DNA of 29,090 nucleotides from CAYMAX01 sp964388595 (GTDB taxonomy: Bacteria > Bacteroidota > Bacteroidia > Bacteroidales > UBA932): contig CAYMAX010000016.1 in assembly GCA_964388595.1 (NCBI GenBank), forward strand, positions 1 to 29,090, read 5' to 3'. The notes beneath the pieces are model-generated. The model did no database searches and was not told the origin of the DNA. It was given only the letters and a program-made list of their open reading frames with translations. The position numbers and the translations under genes are program-made. Of this stretch, positions 23,308-29,090 are shown piece by piece. Numbering within the stretch: position 1 is the first letter of the stretch; the number at the start of each line of letters is the position of its first letter.

Positions 23308-23997
23308 TTAAACTAATGCCTTCAAAATCTCTTTGCATGCAAGAGTAAGACTATCGAGAGCTTTGGCTGTCTCCCACTTGGTCTTATCCCTTTCCCCGAC
23401 AACATTTGAAATACCACGTAACTCTATAAAGGGCACTTTTTCCATAATTGCCACATAAAAGAATGCGCCACCTTCCATACTCTCTACATCAGGAGCGAAA
23501 CGCTCCTTCACCTGCTCCACTCTCTCCCCTGCCTCCAATAGAGTATGTACCGTCACCCCGGACAGGGATGGAATATCGGTCAGAGCATTCTCCATCTCTA
23601 TATCGAGATAAGGGGCAAACAAAGCACCGTTTTTGAAAGGAATGGTATTGGCATCAAGTATTTCGTATTCGAAAAGTGTCTGAAATCCCATTCTGCTCTC
23701 CACACCCATGTCGGAGAACTGTTCTTTGATAATACGGACTGTACTTCCAACGGGATATTTATCGGTAAAAGTACTCCCCACTCCGATATTGACTATCAAA
23801 TCATAGTGGATGTCGGGTACACACAGAGCCCTTGTAAGAAAATATGTAGTAGCGGTGGTACCGATGCCAGTAATGATGAAATCGACTTCAATATTGGAAT
23901 CATCAAGGCCTTTATAACCTCTGAAGAGCTCATTAAATGCCCTCGAAGCACTTGACAATTCTTCTTCTACCGCTGCAGTGAATAAAATTCTTTTCAA
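23308..23997 (-). CDS. mqnB: Futalosine hydrolase
   Basis: A 229-aa member of the MTA/SAH nucleosidase superfamily. It splits futalosine to hypoxanthine and dehypoxanthinylfutalosine in the alternative (MqnABCD) menaquinone pathway. Supporting marks are FTAAVEEELS at the N-terminus, IITGIGTTATTYFLTRAL, NIGVGSTF, and VESMEGGAFFYVA with the catalytic-site glutamate, then ELRGISNVVGERDKTKWE, which fits futalosine hydrolase better than MTA/SAH nucleosidase. The start is a TTG (23995-23997); no ATG lies in frame between it and an upstream stop, and the N-terminus is right with this codon. The other mqn genes are not in the window. Confidence 0.88.
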   Translation of the reverse strand: MKRILFTAAVEEELSSASRAFNELFRGYKGLDDSNIEVDFIITGIGTTATTYFLTRALCVPDIHYDLIVNIGVGSTFTDKYPVGSTVRIIKEQFSDMGVESRMGFQTLFEYEILDANTIPFKNGALFAPYLDIEMENALTDIPSLSGVTVHTLLEAGERVEQVKERFAPDVESMEGGAFFYVAIMEKVPFIELRGISNVVGERDKTKWETAKALDSLTLACKEILKALV

Positions 23998-24037
23998 AGT
24001 TTCAATTTTAAAAATAGGGTTCTAAATTAAGAATTAA

Positions 24038-24068
24038 TTTGCAGTTGCCAACATTTTCCTTAATATTG
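24038..24068 (+). promoter_or_regulatory. folE promoter
   Basis: TTTG at 24038-24041, a 19-bp spacer, then TAATATTG at 24061-24068 (one mismatch to TAnnTTTG). Transcription would start near 24072, 15 nt before the ATG at 24087. The in-frame TTG at 24039 lies inside the -33 element and therefore cannot be the start. Confidence 0.5.
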
Positions 24069-24086
24069 TCGCAAATTATTAAGACT

Positions 24087-24686
24087 ATGGCATTTAACAA
24101 GCGCGACGAGTACGATAAAGATATAACATCCAAACTATCATCACATTACAAAGAGATTTTCAAACTTCTCGGAGAAGACCCCGAAAGAGAAGGTCTGCTC
24201 AAAAGCCCCGAAAGAGTAGCCAAGAGTATGCAATTTCTCACACAGGGTTATCAGATGGATGCCTCCAAGATACTCAAATCGGCTATGTTCAAAGAAGATT
24301 ACAGCCAGATGGTCATAGTGAAAGATATCGAACTATACTCTATGTGCGAACATCACATGCTCCCTTTCTATGGTAAAGCCCACGTCGCATACATACCCAA
24401 CGGATACATCACGGGGCTGAGCAAAATAGCCAGAGTCGTTGAGTGCTATGCCCGCAGATTTAAAGTTCAGGAGAGGCTGACCGTCCAGATACGTGACTGC
24501 ATTCAGGATACCCTACATCCCCTCGGAGTGGCTGTAGTCATCGAAGCATCTCACATGTGCATGCAAATCAGAGGTGTGCAGAAACAAAACTCCGTTACTA
24601 CCACTTCTGCCTTCACAGGAGCTTTCCTCAAAGATAACAGGACCAGAAGCGAATTTATCGACTTAGTAGGGGTAAATATCCATTAA
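24087..24686 (+). CDS. folE: GTP cyclohydrolase I
   Basis: A 199-aa enzyme that opens GTP to dihydroneopterin triphosphate, the first step of folate synthesis. Zinc ligands are Cys87 and His90 in SMCEHHMLPF and Cys158 in SHMCMQIRG; SKIARVVECYARR, VQERLTVQI and QNSVTTTSAFTGAF complete the family pattern. Start chosen at the ATG, supported by the promoter upstream and by the usual N-terminus length. Its stop overlaps the convergent tRNA nucleotidyltransferase stop in a shared TTAA. Confidence 0.97.
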   Translation: MAFNKRDEYDKDITSKLSSHYKEIFKLLGEDPEREGLLKSPERVAKSMQFLTQGYQMDASKILKSAMFKEDYSQMVIVKDIELYSMCEHHMLPFYGKAHVAYIPNGYITGLSKIARVVECYARRFKVQERLTVQIRDCIQDTLHPLGVAVVIEASHMCMQIRGVQKQNSVTTTSAFTGAFLKDNRTRSEFIDLVGVNIH

Positions 24687-26095
24687 TTCCGGGGAACAAG
24701 TCCCATCTCAGACGCCTTTTTCTCCATAAGAGAATATGCCTGGTCATAATCGTTGGCGATGACACCATCGAGAATGGCATCTTTAATATACTCTTTGATA
24801 ATCCCTATCTCCCGACAAGGCTTGATGCCATACTTTTCGATAATAATCTCACCTGTGATGGGAGGTTGAAAGTTTCTGAGTCTGTCACGCTCCTCGACCT
24901 CCAATAGTTTTCTCCTGACATTCGCAAAATTGTTCTTGTGTTTGGCCACTATTTTGTCGTTCTTGGAGGTAATATCAGCTTCACAGAGAGTCATCAGGTC
25001 ATCAATATCATCCCCAGCATCGAAAAGAAGTCTTCTTACTGCCGAATCTGTAACTTCTCCCCCTACTAATGCTATCGGACGCAAATGAAGAAGAACAAGT
25101 TTCTGAACATACTTCATCTCGGTAAGTGGAAGAGATAAATAATTAAAAACTTTTGGAACCATCTTGCTCCCTACAAACTCGTGTCCGTGAAAAGACCATC
25201 CCACTCCGCCACTTTCGAAACGTTTGGTCGAAGTTTTACCGATATCATGCAGAAGAGCAGCCCACCTCAACCATAGATTATCACTTTTGGCTGCTACATT
25301 GTCGAGCACCTGGAGAGAATGGAGGAAATTGTCCTTGTGCCCTTTACCTTCCTGACTCTCTACCCCCTTGAGGTCCGAAACCTGAGGCAGGACCAACTCC
25401 AGCAGAGTAGTCTCGTCCAAAAGTTGAAATCCGACAGAGGGCTTTGGAGACATCATTATTTTATTGATTTCAGTGGTAATCCTTTCGATGGACAAAATCC
25501 CCACACGTGCCCTGTTGCGTTTGATGGACTCCAACGACTCCGGCACTACGTTAAAGGAGAGTTGAGTGGCAAAGCGAATGGCACGGAACATCCTCAGAGG
25601 ATCGTCAATATAGGTGGTGTCAGGGTCCAACGGAGTGCGAATCAGTTTATTATCCAAATCTTGTTTTCCATGAAATGGGTCGTACAGAGAACCATAGTCC
25701 TCTTTCTGAAGAGAGAAAGAGAGTGTATTGATAGTAAAATCCCTGCGTTCCGTATCTTCCAACAAAGAACCATCTTCCACAATAGGCTTGCGAGAATCGC
25801 TTCGGTAGGATTCTTTCCGCGCCCCCACAAACTCCAATTCGACTCCATCAGCAGTATGGAGCATAGCGGTGCCGAAATTCTTGAAAAGATTGACTTTTAC
25901 TCTCAATTGTGCAGCCACCTTCTCTGCTAAAGCCATCCCACTTCCCTCCACCACTACATCTATGTCTGTGCAAGTTCTCCCCAATAAATAATCACGAACG
26001 TACCCCCCTATCACATAGGCACGTACACCCATACTTTCTGCCTGCTCCGATATGATTTTAAAAATTGGATTATCGAGTGGATTCATCATTGACAT
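24683..26095 (-). CDS. cca: CCA tRNA nucleotidyltransferase / poly(A) polymerase family with HD domain
   Basis: A 470-aa class II nucleotidyltransferase. The head domain has GGYVRDYLLGR at residues 30-40 and the metal-binding DID at 44-46, then ERRDFTINTL and the base-reading region DDPLRMFRAIRFATQ. After the body comes an HD domain with His283-Asp284 (LLHDIGKT), giving a phosphohydrolase-like tail. It most likely adds CCA to tRNA 3' ends, though the same family includes enzymes that add A or CC only, and this cannot be told apart by eye. The ATG at 26095 lies 26 bp inside the HSDR_N gene (26089 and 26086 are alternative starts), so the two are coupled. Confidence 0.92.
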   Translation of the reverse strand: MSMMNPLDNPIFKIISEQAESMGVRAYVIGGYVRDYLLGRTCTDIDVVVEGSGMALAEKVAAQLRVKVNLFKNFGTAMLHTADGVELEFVGARKESYRSDSRKPIVEDGSLLEDTERRDFTINTLSFSLQKEDYGSLYDPFHGKQDLDNKLIRTPLDPDTTYIDDPLRMFRAIRFATQLSFNVVPESLESIKRNRARVGILSIERITTEINKIMMSPKPSVGFQLLDETTLLELVLPQVSDLKGVESQEGKGHKDNFLHSLQVLDNVAAKSDNLWLRWAALLHDIGKTSTKRFESGGVGWSFHGHEFVGSKMVPKVFNYLSLPLTEMKYVQKLVLLHLRPIALVGGEVTDSAVRRLLFDAGDDIDDLMTLCEADITSKNDKIVAKHKNNFANVRRKLLEVEERDRLRNFQPPITGEIIIEKYGIKPCREIGIIKEYIKDAILDGVIANDYDQAYSLMEKKASEMGLVPRN

Positions 26096-26498
26096 CTTTA
26101 GTTAAACTATCATAAGAGGGTATGTCATCAAGAAAAGAATAATTATCATTGTCGCCGCCCCTTCCGCAGACATACATAGTCTTTCCATTTGTAAATATCA
26201 TATAATCAACTTTCAGTACTCTGTTGTACCTGATTCCCTGCTCCACCACTTTGCGGTCAAGAGTGATGGAAGGAGCCTTACACTCTACCAGCACTATCGG
26301 TTTGAGCGATTTGTCAAATATTACAATGTCTGCACGATACACAAGTCTGTTGTAGTGAAAAGAATACTCCGAAGCCATAAGTCCCATGGGGACACCCCTT
26401 TTCTGATGCAACCACAATATAAAAGTCTGCCTGACTTTCTCTTCCGGAGTGCATGCTACCTCTTTTCTTCTCAATCGATCAAAAATCTGTTGTTCCAT
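26070..26498 (-). CDS. Stand-alone HSDR_N-type PD-(D/E)XK nuclease-domain protein
   Basis: A 142-aa protein consisting only of the N-terminal nuclease fold of type I restriction HsdR subunits (HSDR_N_2 type). The active site seems whole: Asp57 in YRADIVIF, then Glu72 and Lys74 in VLVECKAPS, and Gln87...Tyr91 in QGIRYNRV, the QxxxY motif of RecB/HsdR-like nucleases. There is no helicase part, and no HsdM or HsdS gene nearby, so it is not a restriction system. It is divergent from holA and overlaps the tRNA nucleotidyltransferase gene by 26 bp. A housekeeping DNA or RNA processing role is possible but unproven. Confidence 0.8.
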   Translation of the reverse strand: MEQQIFDRLRRKEVACTPEEKVRQTFILWLHQKRGVPMGLMASEYSFHYNRLVYRADIVIFDKSLKPIVLVECKAPSITLDRKVVEQGIRYNRVLKVDYMIFTNGKTMYVCGRGGDNDNYSFLDDIPSYDSLTKDVNDESTR

Positions 26499-26512
26499 CT
26501 CTCTATGATGGG

Positions 26513-26520
26513 CAAAAGTA
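26513..26520 (-). promoter_or_regulatory. -7 box for the HSDR_N / cca genes
   Basis: The minus strand reads TACTTTTG, a perfect match, 14 bp before the HSDR_N start. Confidence 0.45.
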
Positions 26521-26533
26521 ACAATAAGTTTTG

Positions 26534-26541
26534 TATTTTTG
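26534..26541 (+). promoter_or_regulatory. -7 box for holA, next to the start codon
   Basis: TATTTTTG on the plus strand, with only 4 nt before the ATG at 26546. This predicts a leaderless or nearly leaderless holA mRNA. No -33 TTTG is seen at the right distance. Confidence 0.45.
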
Positions 26542-26545
26542 CGCT

Positions 26546-27598
26546 ATGGCCAAGCAGAACTCACAAGACACCACACGGCAATACCAAGAGCTGAAAAAAA
26601 AGATTACATCTCATATTTTCAGTCCTGTGTATGCTCTTATGGGTGAAGAACCCTACTTCCCCGAAGAACTTTGCAAACTCATCATCGACAATGCTATGGA
26701 CCCCACACAGAGAGATTTCAATCAATCCATTGTCTATGGGGCGGACACCAATGTATCTGATGTCATATCTCTATGCTGCGCCTTCCCCATGATGTCAGAA
26801 AGGGTATTGGTGGTGGTAAAAGAGGCACAATCACTCAGGAAAATTGAAGAACTTGTCCACTATTTCGACCATATCGTAGAGACTACAGTCTTAGTTCTTC
26901 TTTTTTCGGGAGCAAGTGCAGACAAGAGAACCACTTTTTATAAAAATCTCACCAAGTACGCAGAAGTATTCGAATCTTCCAAGATGAAGGAAGAATCTGT
27001 ACCATCCTGGATAGAGAGCAATCTCAAAGAGAAAGGTAAGAAGATAGAACCTCAGGCTGCCCTCTTACTTGCAGAGTATGCCGGCAACGACCTGAAAAAA
27101 CTCTCTTTCGAGATTGATAAGCTTATCAGAGCCATAGACATTCACCAGGATACCATCACATCGATCGACATCGAAAGAAATGTTGGCATCAGTCGTGAAT
27201 TTAACGACTCTGAGCTGACCAATGCTATAGCCAAACGAGACACCGTGAAATGTTTTAAGTTAGCCTATTATTTCGGAGAGTCTCCCAAACAACACCCCAT
27301 TCAGAAGACAATAGGTTCTCTTTTCTTTCTTTTTAACTCAGTGGAGCTTGTCTTGGCACACGATTTAAATAACGGCACTCATTCCAATCTCTCTACCTCT
27401 ATGCAAAAAGCAGGTTTCCACTATTACTCATATCTCTACGACACTATCCTCAATGCTGCCCGCAATTATTCTCTAAAAAAGGTCATGAAGATTATTTCAC
27501 TTCTCAGAGAGTGCGATTACAAAAGCAAAAGCAATTATGGAGGAGAAGCCTCAGATGGAGACCTCCTGGTAGAATTAATCGGAAAAATCCTCGCCTGA
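26546..27598 (+). CDS. holA: DNA polymerase III subunit delta
   Basis: A 350-aa clamp-loader subunit that opens the beta sliding clamp. The N-terminal segment (IFSPVYALMGEEPYFPEEL) is the usual delta motif with its AAA+-like loop, followed by SERVLVVVKEAQSL, LVLLFSGASADKRTTFYKNL, and the lid and collar regions (AALLLAEYAGNDLKKLSFEIDKL and the C-terminal helical bundle). Length is normal (about 340 aa). The start was set at the ATG 26546; a TTG at 26531 lies upstream of the -7 box. Divergent from the HSDR_N gene over 47 bp and convergent with the galactosidase gene with 8 bp between. Confidence 0.92.
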   Translation: MAKQNSQDTTRQYQELKKKITSHIFSPVYALMGEEPYFPEELCKLIIDNAMDPTQRDFNQSIVYGADTNVSDVISLCCAFPMMSERVLVVVKEAQSLRKIEELVHYFDHIVETTVLVLLFSGASADKRTTFYKNLTKYAEVFESSKMKEESVPSWIESNLKEKGKKIEPQAALLLAEYAGNDLKKLSFEIDKLIRAIDIHQDTITSIDIERNVGISREFNDSELTNAIAKRDTVKCFKLAYYFGESPKQHPIQKTIGSLFFLFNSVELVLAHDLNNGTHSNLSTSMQKAGFHYYSYLYDTILNAARNYSLKKVMKIISLLRECDYKSKSNYGGEASDGDLLVELIGKILA

Positions 27599-27606
27599 AT
27601 AATCTT

Positions 27607-29079
27607 TTATTTCACTACAAACACATCCATGGCATGAGATGAGAGGGCCCCATTATAGGGTAATCTCATATTTTCGTGCTTCCAGACATCTCTCAACATT
27701 GTGATTTCACATTTAGATGTTTCCTTCAATAATCCTTCAATAAATGCTTTATCCAACTGATATGAAGCCTCTTTTGAAGAAAGATTTAACACACCTACTG
27801 CCATCTTATTATTTTCCAAAGGCTTGGTCCAGAAAGAGAGTGAATCTCTAACCAAAACTTCCTCTCCCTGGACTCCCAAAGCATCCTGATTGATTTGAAT
27901 AATTTCAGGATTGGTCAAGATGCTTGTTATGGTGTTATTCATGTCTCTCACATCATTGCCTGCAAGTAAAGGGGATGCCATCATACACCACAAACTGAAG
28001 TGACTGCGATACTCATCATCTGAGCTTCCGGTAAAATCAGACATGTGACTTTTACCACTAATCCCCACCACTAACATATCGGGGTCATTCCATCTTCCCG
28101 GCCCGGCATACTGAGATAGTTTTTTATTAATATTTATAATGCTCAGAACCCCATAAGACTCAGGCTTACCCCAGAAATCTCTAATATCGTAAGTGGTTCT
28201 CCAATAATGTCCTCCGACTTCAGCTGCCCAAAGCCATGGCTCTCTTCTACCCCACTCGCAGATACTGTAAATAAATGTCCTTTTCTGATTTTTTAAAGCC
28301 TGATTCATCTTCTGATATCTCATGATAGCAGTTTCCTGATCTGCGGGTGCACCGCAATAATCATATTTCAACAAATCTACTCCCCATCTCGCAAAATCGG
28401 CAGCATCTACCTCTTCAAAACCATAACTGCCTGCCACTCCTCCACAAGTATATTGAGAAGCATCAGAATAAATACCCAGCCTAAGTCCCCGCTCATGAAG
28501 ATAATCAGCCACATAAGATATTCCGCGGGGGAATTTCTCCGAATTGACTATCAGATGACCATCGGCACCTCTTTCCTTCAACTGCCAAAAATCATCGATA
28601 TTCACATAATTATATCCGGCATCACGCATGCCATTGTTTACCATGGCGTCAGCCACTTCAAGCAATAACTCCTCATTCAAATTTGGTCCGAAAGTATTCC
28701 ATGAATTCCAACCCATAATGGGTGTAAGTGCCAACTTCTCCCCCACTTTCAACACTAAATTCTTAGTATCCTTCCCCTTTGCATTCTTAGCGGTAATTTT
28801 AAGAGAATAATCCCCTTCTAATAATGTAATACCCCTGATAATTCCCGCTTCATCATCTAAATACAATCCCTCCGGCAGGCCTTCTACACTCCATTTCATA
28901 GGACGCTCCCCAAAAGTGGGAATAGCATAAACAAATTCGGTATTGGCTCTATTGGCCGTAACCTGAGGTGTATTCAACATAGGAGAACCCTCATTCGGAG
29001 TGAGCGAAAAGTCCCTTTCACTACTGCAGGATACTGCAATAAATGAAAGAATCGATAAAAACAAGATGATTTTTTTCAT
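27607..29079 (-). CDS. GH27 alpha-galactosidase lipoprotein with N-terminal Ig-like domain
   Basis: A 490-aa exo-glycosidase that removes terminal alpha-galactose. The signal peptide ends in a lipobox (FIAVSC, Cys18). Residues about 35-112 form a putative Ig-like fold (PTFGERPMKWSVEGLPEGL..GIIRG, as in He_PIG), and the GH27 barrel starts at MGWNSWNTF (122-130). The nucleophile is Asp240 in LLKYDYC, and the acid/base is Asp298 in WRTTYDIRD, aligned with Asp170 and Asp231 of human alpha-galactosidase A. GPGRWNDPDM is also conserved, and an all-beta C-terminal domain begins at about 400. No susC/susD genes are seen in the window, so it is not shown to belong to a polysaccharide locus; the region after 29079 is out of view. 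Confidence 0.94.
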   Translation of the reverse strand: MKKIILFLSILSFIAVSCSSERDFSLTPNEGSPMLNTPQVTANRANTEFVYAIPTFGERPMKWSVEGLPEGLYLDDEAGIIRGITLLEGDYSLKITAKNAKGKDTKNLVLKVGEKLALTPIMGWNSWNTFGPNLNEELLLEVADAMVNNGMRDAGYNYVNIDDFWQLKERGADGHLIVNSEKFPRGISYVADYLHERGLRLGIYSDASQYTCGGVAGSYGFEEVDAADFARWGVDLLKYDYCGAPADQETAIMRYQKMNQALKNQKRTFIYSICEWGRREPWLWAAEVGGHYWRTTYDIRDFWGKPESYGVLSIININKKLSQYAGPGRWNDPDMLVVGISGKSHMSDFTGSSDDEYRSHFSLWCMMASPLLAGNDVRDMNNTITSILTNPEIIQINQDALGVQGEEVLVRDSLSFWTKPLENNKMAVGVLNLSSKEASYQLDKAFIEGLLKETSKCEITMLRDVWKHENMRLPYNGALSSHAMDVFVVK

Positions 29080-29090
29080 AATAAATATTA

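Noticed and set aside
24039..24086. TTG start for folE
   Set aside because: It is part of the -33 element and gives no family-like residues.
26070..26498. Type I restriction-modification system
   Set aside because: Only the nuclease domain is present; there is no helicase part, HsdM or HsdS.
1..29090. tRNA, rRNA, CRISPR or insertion sequence
   Set aside because: No repeat array, terminal inverted repeat with transposase, or RNA-gene pattern was seen by eye.

Overview
The window looks like a piece of a chromosome from the phylum Bacteroidota, most likely a member of the Bacteroidales. Three things point there. Many start codons are preceded by the Bacteroidota -7 element TAnnTTTG and have no Shine-Dalgarno. 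Several families are typical of the phylum: a MurF-Alr fusion, DUF4468, a PCMD-domain protein, an Hc1-like mini histone, the YtxH/holin-III pair and lipoprotein peptidases. L25 is of the long TL5/CTC type. A run of 10 Ns at 5764-5773 shows that this is a draft or metagenome assembly. Coding density is very high. The only non-coding stretches above about 100 bp are the rplY leader (10401-10524) and the marC/hc1 divergent region (15966-16100). I saw no tRNA, rRNA, insertion sequence, phage gene cluster or CRISPR array.

Layout. 1-2382: the end of an FtsB/DivIC-like division gene, then purB and folP on the minus strand. 2428-6175: a tight plus-strand run of tmk, a MauE/DoxX-type membrane protein, and the permease and ATPase of a FecCD/BtuC-type metal-chelate importer with no binding protein nearby. 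6153-10400: a DUF4468 protein, the fused peptidoglycan enzyme MurF-Alr, and the translation pair rplY-pth. 10525-13978: a C11 (clostripain-type) lipoprotein peptidase, the small envelope operon ytxH / holin-III / 88-aa protein, and an S41 lipoprotein peptidase. 14028-16277: an AGCS amino-acid:sodium symporter, a MarC protein and the 58-aa DNA-binding protein Hc1, which ends in a clear terminator. 16324-20937: an M6 metalloprotease overlapping a small lipoprotein gene, then divergently a PCMD protein paired with a 16-stranded-type outer-membrane barrel. 20939-23997 (minus): trkA with an acidic DUF2795 protein, and a LolD-like ATPase with futalosine hydrolase MqnB. 24087-29079: folE, the tRNA nucleotidyltransferase with HD domain, a stand-alone PD-(D/E)XK (HSDR_N) nuclease, the clamp-loader subunit gene holA, and a GH27 alpha-galactosidase lipoprotein.

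How it fits together. Most genes are housekeeping: folate (folP, folE), purine and thymidylate supply (purB, tmk), cell wall (murF-alr), translation (rplY, pth, tRNA nucleotidyltransferase), replication (holA), menaquinone by the futalosine route (mqnB) and potassium uptake (trkA). Between them sits envelope and secreted material: three unrelated peptidase families within about 8 kb, a sugar-binding-type protein with its own barrel, and a galactosidase.

The window is mainly an ordinary core region. The parts most worth a second look are the orphan nuclease gene divergent from holA, the PCMD/barrel pair, the M6/lipoprotein overlap, the two-hairpin leader of rplY, the palindromic divergent promoter before murF-alr, and several -7 boxes so close to the ATG that the mRNAs should be leaderless. 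I found no clear new multi-gene defence or mobile system.
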